Of a stretch of DNA of 64,000 nucleotides, positions 49,945 to 59,512 are shown piece after piece. Each line of letters begins with the position of its first letter. Position 1 is the stretch's first letter. The stretch lies in contig JAHDXW010000009.1 in assembly GCA_023383015.1 (NCBI GenBank), positions 59,657-123,656 on the forward strand. The letters run 5' to 3'. Position numbers and translations under genes: made by a program. Under the pieces are notes generated by a model. That model was not told the origin of the DNA and did not search any database. It was given only the letters and a program-made list of their open reading frames with translations. The DNA comes from Paracoccaceae bacterium (GTDB lineage: Bacteria > Pseudomonadota > Alphaproteobacteria > Rhodobacterales > Rhodobacteraceae).

Positions 49945-52440
49945 ATGAAGACCCATGTGAAGGCCCTGGTGGTCGGCGGCGGCGCCGTCGGCGTGGGCAT
50001 CGCTTACCATCTCGCGAAGGCGGGCTGGGAGACGATGCTGCTGGAACGCGACGAACTGACCGCAGGCTCGACCTGGCATGCCGCGGGCCTGCTGCCGCTG
50101 TTCAACATGGGCTACGCGACCAGCCACATCCACGACTACTCGGTGCGCTTCTACAAGGGGCTGAAGGACGAGACCGGGCTCGACCCCGGCTTCTTCGTGG
50201 TCGGCAACCTGCGCATGGCGCAGACGCGGGAGCGGATGGACGAGTACGAGCTCTACTCCGCCACCGCCGAGACGGTGGGCATCCCGCATGAGTTCCTCAC
50301 ACCCCGCCAGATCGCCGAGCGCTGGCCGCTGGTGCGCACCGACGACCTGGTCGGCGCGCTCTTTCACCCCACCGACGGCTACATCAACCCCGCCGACGTC
50401 ACCCAGGCCATGGCCCGCGGCGCCCGCCTGCGGGGGGTGGAGATCGTCCGGCGGGCGCAGGTCGACCTCTACCGCTGGACGGGGTCCGAGTGGATCGTCG
50501 GCGGGCGCATGATGGTCGAGCGCGGCGGCAACCTGGTGCCCGGCGAGGAGCACTTCGAGATCCGCGCCGAACATGTCGTCACCGCCACCGGCAACCACGC
50601 CCAGCGGACCGCCCGGCTGCTGGGACTTCGCATCACCGCCATCCCGGTCGAGCACCAGTACATCGTCACCGAGCCCGACCCCGCGCTGGTTGCGTGGCGC
50701 GGCGCCAATCCCCAGCATCCGGTGCTGCGCGACGCCGATGCGCACTGGTACGTCCGCGAGGAGCGGGGCGGCTGGATCCTCGGCCCTTACGAGAAGGGGG
50801 CGCCGGCACGTTTTCCCTACGCGGTGCCCGAGGGGTTCCGCGCCGACCTCTTCCCGCTCGACCTCGAGCGGATCGAGGGGGAGTACGCGAGCTTCTTGCA
50901 CCGTATCCCCTCCGCCGAGACGCTGGGGATGAAGGACGACTTCAACGGCCCGATCTGCTACACCCCCGACGGCAACCCGCTGCTCGGCCCTGCGCCTGGG
51001 CTGCGCAACCTGTGGCTGGCCGAGGGGTTCAGCTTCGGGATCACCGCCGCCGGCGGCACCGGCCACTACCTGGCCCAGCTGATGACCGCAGGCGAGGCCG
51101 AGATCGACCTCTCGGCGCTGGACCCGCGCCGCTACGGCGACTGGGTGACGACCGAATACGCCATGCGCAAGAACGAGGAGTGCTATGCGCATGTGTTCGT
51201 GCCCCATCACCCCGACGAGGAGCGCGAGGCCTGCCGGCCGCTGCGGACCGCCCCCTGCTACGGCCGCCAGAAGGCGCTGGGTGCCCAGTTCGGCCAGGTC
51301 AACGGCTGGGAGCGGCCGACCTACTACGGGCCGCGGGATGCATCCGAGGGCTACGACCGGCATGCCCGCGGCTTCCGGCGCGCCGCCTGGTGGCCCTTTG
51401 CCGCGGCCGAGGCGCGGGCGGTGCGCGAGCGGGCGGGGCTGATCGACGCCTCGGCCTTCACCAAGCACCGCGTCGCGGGGCCCGGAGCGACCGCCTTCCT
51501 GGACTGGTTCACCTGCAACCGCCTGCCGGCCGTCGGGCGGGTGAACCTGACCTACGCGCTGACCCCCGCGGGCACCGTGCACAGCGAGTACACCATCGCC
51601 CGGATATCGGAGAATGACTACTACCTGATCTCGGCCGGTGCGTGGACGGCCTATGATTCCGACTGGTTGCGGAAATGCGCTGAAGACCGGATGTCGGATT
51701 TCGGCTATGTCGAGATTCAGGACGTCACCACCCAGTGGGGCGTCTTCGCGCTGGCCGGACCGGCGTCGCGGGACATCCTGAAGGCGCTGATCCGCGACCA
51801 CGACCCCGACACGGCCCTGGGCAACGCCCGCTTTCCCTGGATGAGCTGGCGGCGGGTCGAGCTTGGCATGGTGCCGGTGCGGGCGATGCGCATGGCCTAC
51901 ACCGGCGAGCTTGGCTGGGAGCTGCACCATCCCGTCGAGATGGCCTGCCACCTTTGGGATCGACTGGTCGAGGCGGGGGCGGAGCATGGCCTCGCCCCGG
52001 TTGGGGCGCGGGCGCAGAACTGGCTCAGGCAGGAGAAGAGCTACCGTGCCTTCGGCGCCGAGCTTGGCCGCGACGCCACCCCGCTCGAGGGCGGGCTCGA
52101 CCGGCTGGTCGATCTGTCCAAGGACTTCCAGGGCAAGGCGGCGATGCTCGCAGCGGGGGTAAGGGTGCGCTGCGTCACGGTGCTGATCGAGGGCCCGCAG
52201 GATGCCGATCCCTGGGGCCGCGAGGCGCTGTGGCAGAGCGGGCGGCGCGTCGGCCGGCTGACCTCGGGCGGCTGGTCGGTCATCCACGACCGCCAGATCG
52301 GAATGGGCTATGTCGCCCCGGACGCGGCCGCCCCCGGCACCGCGCTCGAGGTGCGGATGCAGGGGCGGCTGTGGCCGGCCGAGGTGGTCGCCGACAGCCC
52401 CCACGACCCGCGCAACCTGCGCATCCGCGCCGACGGCTAG
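49945..52440 (+). CDS. Dimethylglycine/sarcosine dehydrogenase-like FAD flavoprotein
   Basis: 831 residues. The N-terminal DAO fold has VVGGGAVGVGIAYHLAKAGW, and GSTWHAAG has His45, the position where DMGDH carries covalently bound FAD. The C-terminal half is a GcvT (aminomethyltransferase) domain: GPGATAFLDWFTCNRLP, YTGELGWELHHP and NWLRQEKSYRAFGAELGRDATPLEGGL, which binds tetrahydrofolate to capture the one-carbon unit. It oxidises an N-methyl glycine such as dimethylglycine or sarcosine. The ATG follows GCGGAGGACGCCG. It stands alone, without glycine betaine genes nearby. Confidence 0.9.
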   Translation: MKTHVKALVVGGGAVGVGIAYHLAKAGWETMLLERDELTAGSTWHAAGLLPLFNMGYATSHIHDYSVRFYKGLKDETGLDPGFFVVGNLRMAQTRERMDEYELYSATAETVGIPHEFLTPRQIAERWPLVRTDDLVGALFHPTDGYINPADVTQAMARGARLRGVEIVRRAQVDLYRWTGSEWIVGGRMMVERGGNLVPGEEHFEIRAEHVVTATGNHAQRTARLLGLRITAIPVEHQYIVTEPDPALVAWRGANPQHPVLRDADAHWYVREERGGWILGPYEKGAPARFPYAVPEGFRADLFPLDLERIEGEYASFLHRIPSAETLGMKDDFNGPICYTPDGNPLLGPAPGLRNLWLAEGFSFGITAAGGTGHYLAQLMTAGEAEIDLSALDPRRYGDWVTTEYAMRKNEECYAHVFVPHHPDEEREACRPLRTAPCYGRQKALGAQFGQVNGWERPTYYGPRDASEGYDRHARGFRRAAWWPFAAAEARAVRERAGLIDASAFTKHRVAGPGATAFLDWFTCNRLPAVGRVNLTYALTPAGTVHSEYTIARISENDYYLISAGAWTAYDSDWLRKCAEDRMSDFGYVEIQDVTTQWGVFALAGPASRDILKALIRDHDPDTALGNARFPWMSWRRVELGMVPVRAMRMAYTGELGWELHHPVEMACHLWDRLVEAGAEHGLAPVGARAQNWLRQEKSYRAFGAELGRDATPLEGGLDRLVDLSKDFQGKAAMLAAGVRVRCVTVLIEGPQDADPWGREALWQSGRRVGRLTSGGWSVIHDRQIGMGYVAPDAAAPGTALEVRMQGRLWPAEVVADSPHDPRNLRIRADG

Positions 52441-52601
52441 GGCCGGGCACGGCGCCGGCGCCTTCCGCGACTGCGCCGCCCCGCCACCGAGGGCGGCGGT
52501 GGCATGCGCACACCTGCCGCCCGCCGCCGCACCATCCTGCCATCACCGCACGGCGGCGCCGCCGCAAGGGGGCTTGCCATGCCGGCGGCGGCGAGTTAAA
52601 G

Positions 52602-52627
52602 GTTTTACGTAAATCGTTTTACGGAAT
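52602..52627. promoter_or_regulatory. Operator cluster upstream of the LacI-family gene
   Basis: A direct repeat GTTTTACG (52602-52609 and 52616-52623) 14 bases apart, overlapping a perfect 10-base palindrome TTTACGTAAA (52604-52613), lies in an AT-rich island 15-40 bases before the lacI-type ATG. This is the expected place for LacI-family autoregulation. Inferred from sequence symmetry. Confidence 0.6.
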
Positions 52628-52641
52628 CGGACCCTGCCCTG

Positions 52642-53724
52642 ATGTCCACCCGGAGGCCGACGATCAAGGATGTGGCGACGCTGGCCGGGGTCTCGACCGC
52701 GACGGTGTCCAACGTCTTCAGCGGCGCGCGGCCGGTGAAGCCGGCCCTGCGCGCCCGGGTCGAGGCGGCGGTCCGCGCGCTGTCCTACCAACTCGACCGG
52801 GCGGCCTCGCAGCTCCGCTCGGGGCAGACGCGGATCATCGGCGTTCTGGTGCCCGACCTCGACGACGCCTTCTTCACCGCGCTGGTCTCGCGCATCGAGG
52901 TGATGGCCGGCAAGGACGGCTATGACGTCATCATCGCCAGTTCGCGCGACGACCCGGGGCTGGAGCGGTCGCGGCTGAACGCCCTGCTGGGCTGGCGGCC
53001 TTCGGGGCTGGTGGCCGTGCCCTGCACCGACACGGTGCCGCAACTCGTGCGTGACGAGGCCGGGCGGCTGCCGATCGTGCTGGCCGACCGCGTCATACCC
53101 GAGGCGGCACCGGTCGACAGCGTGACCATCGACAATGCCGAGGCCGGCGAGATCGCGGCGCGGCACCTCCTGGCCCTGGGTCATCGCCATGTGGTGATCG
53201 CGGCGTCGAACCTCGCGATCGCGCCGATCCGCGAGCGGCTGCGTGGCGCGGACGCGCTGCTGCGCGCGGCCACCGGGGTGGCACCGATCGCGGTCGAGCT
53301 CGGGTCGAACAGTGCCGCCGGGGCAGCGGCCTTCGCCGCCTGGCTGGAACGCCACAGCCGGCCGACCGCGGTCTTCGCGCTGACCAACGTGACCACGCTG
53401 GCCGTGCTGTCGGCGCTGGCCGCCCAGCGCGTCGACATCCCCGAGCAGGTCTCGGTGATCGGCTTCGACGACTATGCCTGGATGAGCGCGCGCAAGACGG
53501 CGCTGACGGCGATCCGCCAGCCGCTCGACCAGATGGCCGAGGCGGTGTGGGAGCGGCTGACCGCGCGCATGGGCGGCGCCGCCGGGCCCGCGGAGGCGAT
53601 AAGGCTGGCCGGCTCGCTGCAGGTGCGCGCATCGGTCCGCGCCCTGCCCGCGGCGGTGCCGGAGGGGCGCGACCCCGCCGCACCGCCCCGCGGCCGGCGC
53701 GGCGGCGAGACCGCGGTGCACTGA
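52642..53724 (+). CDS. LacI-family transcriptional regulator of a sugar ABC operon
   Basis: 360 residues. The N-terminal LacI helix-turn-helix (RPTIKDVATLAGVSTATVSNVFSG) and hinge are followed by a periplasmic-binding-protein-like effector domain (IIGVLVPDLDDAFFTALVSRIE, AAAFAAWLERHSRPTAVFAL, VSVIGFDDYAW). It likely senses a sugar or polyol and controls the ABC transporter genes that follow (44 bases downstream). The tail beyond about residue 335 is proline/arginine-rich and non-conserved. Confidence 0.93.
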   Translation: MSTRRPTIKDVATLAGVSTATVSNVFSGARPVKPALRARVEAAVRALSYQLDRAASQLRSGQTRIIGVLVPDLDDAFFTALVSRIEVMAGKDGYDVIIASSRDDPGLERSRLNALLGWRPSGLVAVPCTDTVPQLVRDEAGRLPIVLADRVIPEAAPVDSVTIDNAEAGEIAARHLLALGHRHVVIAASNLAIAPIRERLRGADALLRAATGVAPIAVELGSNSAAGAAAFAAWLERHSRPTAVFALTNVTTLAVLSALAAQRVDIPEQVSVIGFDDYAWMSARKTALTAIRQPLDQMAEAVWERLTARMGGAAGPAEAIRLAGSLQVRASVRALPAAVPEGRDPAAPPRGRRGGETAVH

Positions 53725-53768
53725 CGCCCTCCGCGGGGCCGGTCCGGCAAGGAGAGGACAGGGGGCAG

Positions 53769-54644
53769 ATGCGAACCAGACGACCGATCGAGCTGCTGCC
53801 GCTGGTCGCCCCGGTGCACATCCTGATCATCGGGGTGATCGTGCTGCCGGCGCTGCATGTCGCCTGGCTGAGCCTGTCCCAGTCGAGCTTCGGCCAGGCG
53901 CCGAGCTATGTCGGGCTGGAGAACTACCTGCGCGTGCTGGCCGACCCCGCCTTCCGGCGGGCGCTGTGGAACACCGTGGCGATCGTGGTGGTGGCGGTTC
54001 ATGCCGAGCTGCTGCTGGGGCTGATGCTGGCGCTCCTGTTCGCAAGCGGGCTGCCGTTCCGCCGGCTGCTGCTGGTCTGTACGCTGGCGCCCTATGCCGT
54101 CAGCGAGGTCATCGCCGTGGTCAGCTGGCGCTATCTGTTCGACCCCGACGCCGGGCCGGTGACGCAGCTGCTGGCGGCGCTCGGCCTGCCGGTGCTGGAC
54201 TGGTCGTTCGAGCCCCTGCACGCGATGATCCTGGTCGCGCTTCTGACGATCTGGCTGCACCTGCCGTTCACCTTCATCATCCTCTACGCGGCGCGGCTGT
54301 CGATCCCGGTCGACCTTTACGAGGCCGCGCGGATTGACGGTGCTCGGCCCTTGCAGGCGTTCCGGCGGGTGACGCTGCCGCTGCTCGGCCCCGCGATCGT
54401 GGTGGCACTGCTGTTCCGCTACATCTTCGCCTTCCGCATCTTCTCCGAGGTCTGGCTCCTGACCGGGGGCGGGCCGGCGCGGACGACCGAGGTGGTGGCC
54501 GTCTACCTCTACCGCGAGGGCTTCAGCTTCAACGCCTTCGGCACCGCCGCGGCGACCGCCTGGATCATGGTGCTGGCCTCGCTGGTGCTGGCAGCGGGAT
54601 ATGTCGCGCTGCTGCGCCGGCAGGTGAACGCCCATGCGCACTGA
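53769..54644 (+). CDS. Carbohydrate ABC transporter permease, MalF/UgpA type
   Basis: 291 residues with six membrane spans and the EAA cytoplasmic loop (YEAARIDGARPLQAFRRVTLPLLGP). It forms, with the next gene product, the transmembrane channel of a CUT1-type sugar importer. The ATG at 53769 is preceded by GGAGAGGACAGG. The next permease starts inside its end (overlap of 11 bases). Confidence 0.94.
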   Translation: MRTRRPIELLPLVAPVHILIIGVIVLPALHVAWLSLSQSSFGQAPSYVGLENYLRVLADPAFRRALWNTVAIVVVAVHAELLLGLMLALLFASGLPFRRLLLVCTLAPYAVSEVIAVVSWRYLFDPDAGPVTQLLAALGLPVLDWSFEPLHAMILVALLTIWLHLPFTFIILYAARLSIPVDLYEAARIDGARPLQAFRRVTLPLLGPAIVVALLFRYIFAFRIFSEVWLLTGGGPARTTEVVAVYLYREGFSFNAFGTAAATAWIMVLASLVLAAGYVALLRRQVNAHAH

Positions 54645-55467
54645 CCGGCTGCTGATCGGCCTCGGCAAGGGGCTTGCGGTGGCGCTGCTCCTGGTCTGGT
54701 CGCTGGTGCCGATCGCCTTCGTGGTGGTGTCCTCGTTCAAGCCCGGGCGAGACATCTTCGCGGTGCCGGCACGCTACCGGTTCACCCCGACGCTGGACCA
54801 TTACGGGGCGCTGTGGGGGCGCTGGTGGGTGTTCGTCGAAGGGCTGTGGAACAGCACGCTCGTCACCGCCGGGGCAACGGCGCTGGCGGTGGCGGCCAGC
54901 ACCTGCGCCGGCTACGTCTACTCGCGCAATGCCGGCAGGATGCTGGGGGCGAGCCTGCTGTTCCTGATCGTGGTGCGGCTGATCCCGCCGATTGTGATCA
55001 CCCTGCCGCTGTTCCCGATCATCAACGCGCTGCAGGTAAACGACACGCATCTGGTGCTGGTCGTGCTGTACGCGACCTTCTTCGTGTCGCTCGGCACGGT
55101 GCTGATGCGCACCTTCATCGACCAGATCCCGCGCGAGCTGGACGAGGCAGCGCAGATCGACGGGGCCGGGCGGCTGGCGATCCTGCGGCGGGTCATCGTG
55201 CCGCTGGCGGCACCCGGGATCCTTGCCGTCGCGGTCTTCGTGGTGGTCTTCGCCTGGAACGAGTTCCTGTTCGCCTTCATCTTCACCGGCACGAGGACCA
55301 AGACCGCGCCGCTGGTGATCTCGGAGATGATCGGGTCCATCGACGGGGTCGACTGGGGCATCCTGTTCGCCGCCTCGACGGTGCAGCTCGCGCCCGTCCT
55401 GATCTTCGTGATCGTGATGAACCGCTATCTCGTCGCCGGGCTGACCGCCGGCGCGACCAAGGGATGA
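54634..55467 (+). CDS. Carbohydrate ABC transporter permease, MalG/UgpE type
   Basis: 277 residues. Six membrane spans with the EAA loop DEAAQIDGAGRLAILRRVIVPLAAPG and the long first periplasmic segment typical of MalG-like proteins. It partners with the preceding permease. The substrate-binding protein gene starts 25 bases after its stop. The overlap with the upstream gene suggests translational coupling. Confidence 0.94.
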   Translation: MRTDRLLIGLGKGLAVALLLVWSLVPIAFVVVSSFKPGRDIFAVPARYRFTPTLDHYGALWGRWWVFVEGLWNSTLVTAGATALAVAASTCAGYVYSRNAGRMLGASLLFLIVVRLIPPIVITLPLFPIINALQVNDTHLVLVVLYATFFVSLGTVLMRTFIDQIPRELDEAAQIDGAGRLAILRRVIVPLAAPGILAVAVFVVVFAWNEFLFAFIFTGTRTKTAPLVISEMIGSIDGVDWGILFAASTVQLAPVLIFVIVMNRYLVAGLTAGATKG

Positions 55468-55492
55468 CTGAGCGTCTGCTAGGGAGGACACC

Positions 55493-56785
55493 ATGACAGA
55501 CCGGACGCACCGCGCACTGACACGCCGTCGCTTCATCGGCAGCACCCTCGGCAGCGCGGCCGCGCTGGCGGCCCTGCCGTCCTGGGCGCAGGGCCGGCGG
55601 CTGAACGTGCTGAGCCATGCCGTGCACGAGCGCGTCCTCGGCACCGGCGAGGGCGACCTCATGGCCGCCTGGAAGGCCGCCAACGGCGTCGAGCTGGTCT
55701 TCACGACCTTCGACTCCAACCCGCTGCAGGACCGCCTTTTCCGCGAGGCCAGCCTGCCCGCGACCGATTTCGCGGTCGGCTACATCATCGACAACCGCCC
55801 GACCTCCGAGATCGCCAAGCTGTTCGAGCCGCTCGGCCCGCTGAACGCGGCCGCGCCGATCGAGGATTTCGCCGACATTGCCCCGGGGCTGATCCAAGGC
55901 ATGACGGTCGACGGCAACCTGATCGGCATACCGGTGCGCCATGCAACCCAGGGGCTGTTCTACAACGAGGCGCTGCTGGAGGAGGCGGGCATCGCCGGGC
56001 CGCCGGCGACGCTGGAGGAACTGGTCGAACAGGCCCGGAAGCTGACCTTCACCTCGGCCGCCGGCACGCCGGTGACGGGCATGGTGCTGGCCAGCGACCT
56101 TGCCGTATTCCCTGTCATGTTCGCCCGCGCCTTTGGCGGCGACTTCATCACCGGCGACTTCCGCCTGGTGCCCGACCGCGCCGCCATGGAGAAGGGGCTT
56201 GCGGTCCTGCGCGGGATGTTCGAGGCCGGGGCGCTGCCGCGCAGCTACGCCACCACCCGCAACGACGACATGGTGACCTGGATGCAGCAGGGCCGGGCGG
56301 CCTTCACCGTGCTGCCCTTCGCGCGCAACGCCCAGCTGAACAACCCCGAGCAGAGCGCCTATCCGGGGCGGATCAAGGCCATCCCCTTCCCCGGCTCGGC
56401 CAGCCTGCCGGCGGGCACGCCGATGGCCTCGGTGGTCGAGGCCTGGGCGATGGTCATCCCCCGGAACGCCGCCGACAAGGAGCTGGCCTGGTCGTTCATC
56501 CGCGAGGTCGCAAGCAAGCGCGTCACCCTGGGCATGGCGATCAACGGCAACGGGCCGGTGCGGGTGTCGAGCTACGCCGATCCGGCGCTGACCGAGCGCA
56601 ACCCGCTGGCCGCGGTCGAGGCAAGCGTCCTGGCAACCGCCCGCGGCGCCTTCCCGCCCTTTCCCGAGGCCGCCCGGGCGCAGGCCACCATGCTCGAGGA
56701 GGTCCAGCTCGCCGTCCTCGGCCGCAAGAGCGTGCCCGATGCCGTCACGGCAATCATCGACCGCGTCGGCCCGATGATGCCCTGA
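55493..56785 (+). CDS. Extracellular sugar/polyol-binding protein with Tat-like signal
   Basis: 430 residues. The N-terminus has TRRRFIGSTLGSAAALAALPSWAQG, a twin-arginine signal, so it is exported folded. The mature part is a family-1 solute-binding protein: IGIPVRHATQGLFYNEALLEEAGIAGPPATLEELVEQARKL and the late MASVVEAWAMVIPRNAADKELAWSF. It captures the transported compound in the periplasm. The position after the permeases (rather than before) is less usual but seen in CUT1 systems. A 79-base gap separates it from the oxidoreductase gene. Confidence 0.93.
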   Translation: MTDRTHRALTRRRFIGSTLGSAAALAALPSWAQGRRLNVLSHAVHERVLGTGEGDLMAAWKAANGVELVFTTFDSNPLQDRLFREASLPATDFAVGYIIDNRPTSEIAKLFEPLGPLNAAAPIEDFADIAPGLIQGMTVDGNLIGIPVRHATQGLFYNEALLEEAGIAGPPATLEELVEQARKLTFTSAAGTPVTGMVLASDLAVFPVMFARAFGGDFITGDFRLVPDRAAMEKGLAVLRGMFEAGALPRSYATTRNDDMVTWMQQGRAAFTVLPFARNAQLNNPEQSAYPGRIKAIPFPGSASLPAGTPMASVVEAWAMVIPRNAADKELAWSFIREVASKRVTLGMAINGNGPVRVSSYADPALTERNPLAAVEASVLATARGAFPPFPEAARAQATMLEEVQLAVLGRKSVPDAVTAIIDRVGPMMP

Positions 56786-56864
56786 GCAGCCGGCCCGGGC
56801 CCGCGCGGCCCGGGCCTCCGCACCTGTCCGCGGCCGCAGTGCCGCATGATGCAAGGACCCGACG

Positions 56865-58307
56865 ATGCCCGAAACGCCTGCCCGCACCATCGAGGAACCG
56901 GCCCGCCGGATCCCGGTTGCCGCCGAATACGACGTGCTTGTCGTCGGCGGCGGACCCTCGGGCCTGACCGCAGCGCTGGCCGCCGCCGAGGACGGGCTGC
57001 GCGTCGGCCTTGTCGAGAGCCGCAGCTTCGTCGGCGGCAACATGACCATCGGCCTGCCGGTGCTGGGCTTCCTCGGGCAGAAGGGCAACCGCATCATCGA
57101 CGGGCTGCCGCAGCGGTTCATCGAGCGGCTGCGGGCCGAGCGCGACGGGGCGAGCGAGCACCGCCCCTGCCCGCTGCACATGGGCATCACCCTGGTCGAG
57201 CCCGAGGCGGTCAAGACCGTGGCGCTGGAGATGCTGACCGAGGCCGGCGTCGACGTGCTGTTCTACACTTTCTTCGCCGGCCCGGTGATGGACGGCGACA
57301 CGATCCGCGGCATCATCACCGAAAGCAAGTCCGGGCGGGCGGCGATCCTTGCGCGGGTGGTGATCGACTGCACCGGCGATGCCGACGTGGCCTTCACCGC
57401 CGGAGTCCCCTGCGAGAAGGGCAACGCCCATGGCGGCATGCAGCCGCCGACACTGATGTTCTGCCTGGCCGGGGTGGACACCGACGCGCTGCGCATGGCG
57501 ATCGCCAGCTCGCCGCGCGAGGCCCGCACCTACCTGACCGACTTCATCCCCGCCGACTATTTCGGCCAGAACCACCAGTTCATCGTCGTCGGCCTGCGCG
57601 AGCTGATGGCACGCGCCAAGGCCGAGCGCGGCCTGAGGATCCCCAACGAGCGGACGATCATCATCACCGGGCTCAAGAAGGGCGAGGTGTGGATCAACAT
57701 GACCCGCGTCAAGGGCACCGACGGCACCGACGCCCGCAGCCTGACCGCGGGCGAGATCGAGGCGCGGGCTCAGATCGACGACATCGTCACCTATCTGGTC
57801 AACTACGTCCCGGGCTTCGAGGGTGCCTACTTCACAAAGACCGCGCCCTTCCTTGGCATCCGCGAGACACGGCGGATCGTCGGGCAGTACGTGATGACCC
57901 AGGACGACGTGCTGGCCTGCCGCCATTTCGACGATGCCATCGCGGTGGCGAGCTATCCCATCGACATCCACCGCCCCGCCGACGACGGCTGCACGCTGAT
58001 CTGGTGCGGCGACTGCTACGACATCCCCTACCGCTCGCTGGTTCCGCTGAAGGTGCAGAACCTGCTGGTCGCCGGGCGCAGCATCTCCACCACCCATGAG
58101 GCGATGGGGGCGATCCGGGTCATGGCGACCTGCATGGCCATGGGCGAGGCGGCCGGACGGGCGGCCCGCATCTCGGTGCGCGGCAACCGCAGCCCGGCCG
58201 AGATCGACGTCAGGGACCTCCGCCGCCAGCAGGTCGCGCGCGGGGTCTACCTGCGCAGCCCCGACGGCGGCCGTGCCACGCCGGCCGACCTCGACCCGGT
58301 GGGCTGA
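56865..58307 (+). CDS. FAD-dependent oxidoreductase (PF12831 type) inside the ABC operon
   Basis: 480 residues. FAD-binding GGGPSGLTAALAAAEDGLRVGLVE near the N-terminus, NMTIGLPVLGFLG after it, and DCTGDADVAF in the middle, a pattern of the FAD_oxidored (PF12831) family. The C-terminal AGRSISTTHEAMGAIRVMATCMAMGEAAGRAA is typical too. It has no signal peptide, so acts in the cytoplasm. In sugar ABC operons such proteins oxidise or isomerise the imported compound, substrate unknown. It lies between the binding protein and the ATPase genes. Confidence 0.87.
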   Translation: MPETPARTIEEPARRIPVAAEYDVLVVGGGPSGLTAALAAAEDGLRVGLVESRSFVGGNMTIGLPVLGFLGQKGNRIIDGLPQRFIERLRAERDGASEHRPCPLHMGITLVEPEAVKTVALEMLTEAGVDVLFYTFFAGPVMDGDTIRGIITESKSGRAAILARVVIDCTGDADVAFTAGVPCEKGNAHGGMQPPTLMFCLAGVDTDALRMAIASSPREARTYLTDFIPADYFGQNHQFIVVGLRELMARAKAERGLRIPNERTIIITGLKKGEVWINMTRVKGTDGTDARSLTAGEIEARAQIDDIVTYLVNYVPGFEGAYFTKTAPFLGIRETRRIVGQYVMTQDDVLACRHFDDAIAVASYPIDIHRPADDGCTLIWCGDCYDIPYRSLVPLKVQNLLVAGRSISTTHEAMGAIRVMATCMAMGEAAGRAARISVRGNRSPAEIDVRDLRRQQVARGVYLRSPDGGRATPADLDPVG

Positions 58308-58414
58308 GTGGCCGTGGCAATCCGCAGGCCGCCGCCGCCGGCGGCGGCAGGACGGGCCGGGCCGGCCGCCGCCGGCGGCCGTGCCGTTGCCCGCGGCGCG
58401 GCGGGAGTCGGGCC

Positions 58415-59485
58415 ATGGCGGAACTGAGGCTGCGCCGGCTGACCAAGCGCTTCGGCACCGCCGAGGTGGTGCGGGCCGTCGATCTTGACATCGCGGCGGG
58501 CGAGTTCGCGGTCTTCGTCGGCCCCTCGGGCTGCGGGAAGTCGACGCTGTTGCGGATGATCGCGGGGCTCGAGGACATCACGTCGGGCGAGCTATGGATC
58601 GGCGGCCGGCGCTGCAACGACCTGGAGCCGCGCGAGCGCGGCATCGCCATGGTGTTCCAGTCCTACGCCCTCTACCCGCATCTGACGGTGCGGGAGAACA
58701 TGGGCTTCGGCCTGAGCCTGGCGCGCCGCCCGCGCGCCGAGATCGCCGCCCGCGTCGGCGAGGCGGCGCGGATCCTCAGGCTCGAGCCGCTGCTGGACCG
58801 GCGGCCGGCCCAGCTGTCGGGCGGCCAGCGCCAGCGGGTGGCGATCGGACGGGCGATCGTGCGCAAGCCGGCGGTGTTCCTGTTCGACGAACCGCTGTCG
58901 AACCTCGATGCCGCGCTGCGGATGGAGATGCGCATGGAGATCGCCCGGCTGCACCAGGAGCTGGGCGCGACGATGATCTACGTCACCCACGACCAGGTCG
59001 AGGCGATGACGCTGGCCGATCGCATCGTGGTTCTGGACGGCGGCCGGGTGCAGCAGACCGGGGCGCCGATCGACGTCTACAGGCATCCGGCCAACCGCTT
59101 CGTCGCCGGCTTCATCGGCTCGCCGCGGATGAACTTCCTGCCGGTGACGGTGCAGGCGGCGGGGAAGGAGCGGGTGACGGTGCACTCGCCCGTCGTGCCG
59201 GCCATGGCGGTCGCGGCGCGCGGCTTCGCGGCCGGCAACCCGGCGGTGCTGGGGATCAGGCCGCAGCATCTGCGCCTGGCGGACGGCGCGGCGGCGGGCG
59301 TCGCGCTGACCGGGCGGATCGAGCTGGTCGAGCGGCTGGGGGCCGAGACGGTGGTCAGCCTGCGGCTGGACGACGGCACGCAGCTTCTCGCATCGATCCC
59401 GCAGGATGTCGCGATCCGGCCAGGCGGCAGCGCGACGTTCCATGTCGATCCCGCGGCCGCCCATCTCTTCGCGGCCGGGGGCTGA
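58415..59485 (+). CDS. Carbohydrate ABC transporter ATP-binding protein, MalK/UgpC type
   Basis: 356 residues. Walker A GPSGCGKSTL, signature LSGGQRQRVAIGRAIV, Walker B VFLFDEPLSNLDAALR and switch YVTHDQVEAMTLADRI are intact; the C-terminal about 120 residues form the TOBE/regulatory domain (VLGIRPQHLRL). It powers the permeases of this operon. The ATG at 58415 follows CGGGAGTCGGGCC. Confidence 0.95.
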   Translation: MAELRLRRLTKRFGTAEVVRAVDLDIAAGEFAVFVGPSGCGKSTLLRMIAGLEDITSGELWIGGRRCNDLEPRERGIAMVFQSYALYPHLTVRENMGFGLSLARRPRAEIAARVGEAARILRLEPLLDRRPAQLSGGQRQRVAIGRAIVRKPAVFLFDEPLSNLDAALRMEMRMEIARLHQELGATMIYVTHDQVEAMTLADRIVVLDGGRVQQTGAPIDVYRHPANRFVAGFIGSPRMNFLPVTVQAAGKERVTVHSPVVPAMAVAARGFAAGNPAVLGIRPQHLRLADGAAAGVALTGRIELVERLGAETVVSLRLDDGTQLLASIPQDVAIRPGGSATFHVDPAAAHLFAAGG

Positions 59486-59512
59486 GGTCGGGGTTCACCA
59501 CACGGGGCGCAG

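Noticed and set aside
48781..52404. A very long (about 1200-codon) open frame on the minus strand across the DMGDH-like gene
   Set aside because: It is antisense to a well-conserved flavoprotein, has no family similarity, and consists of low-complexity Arg/Pro/Ala/His-rich sequence; in DNA this GC-rich, stop codons are simply rare.
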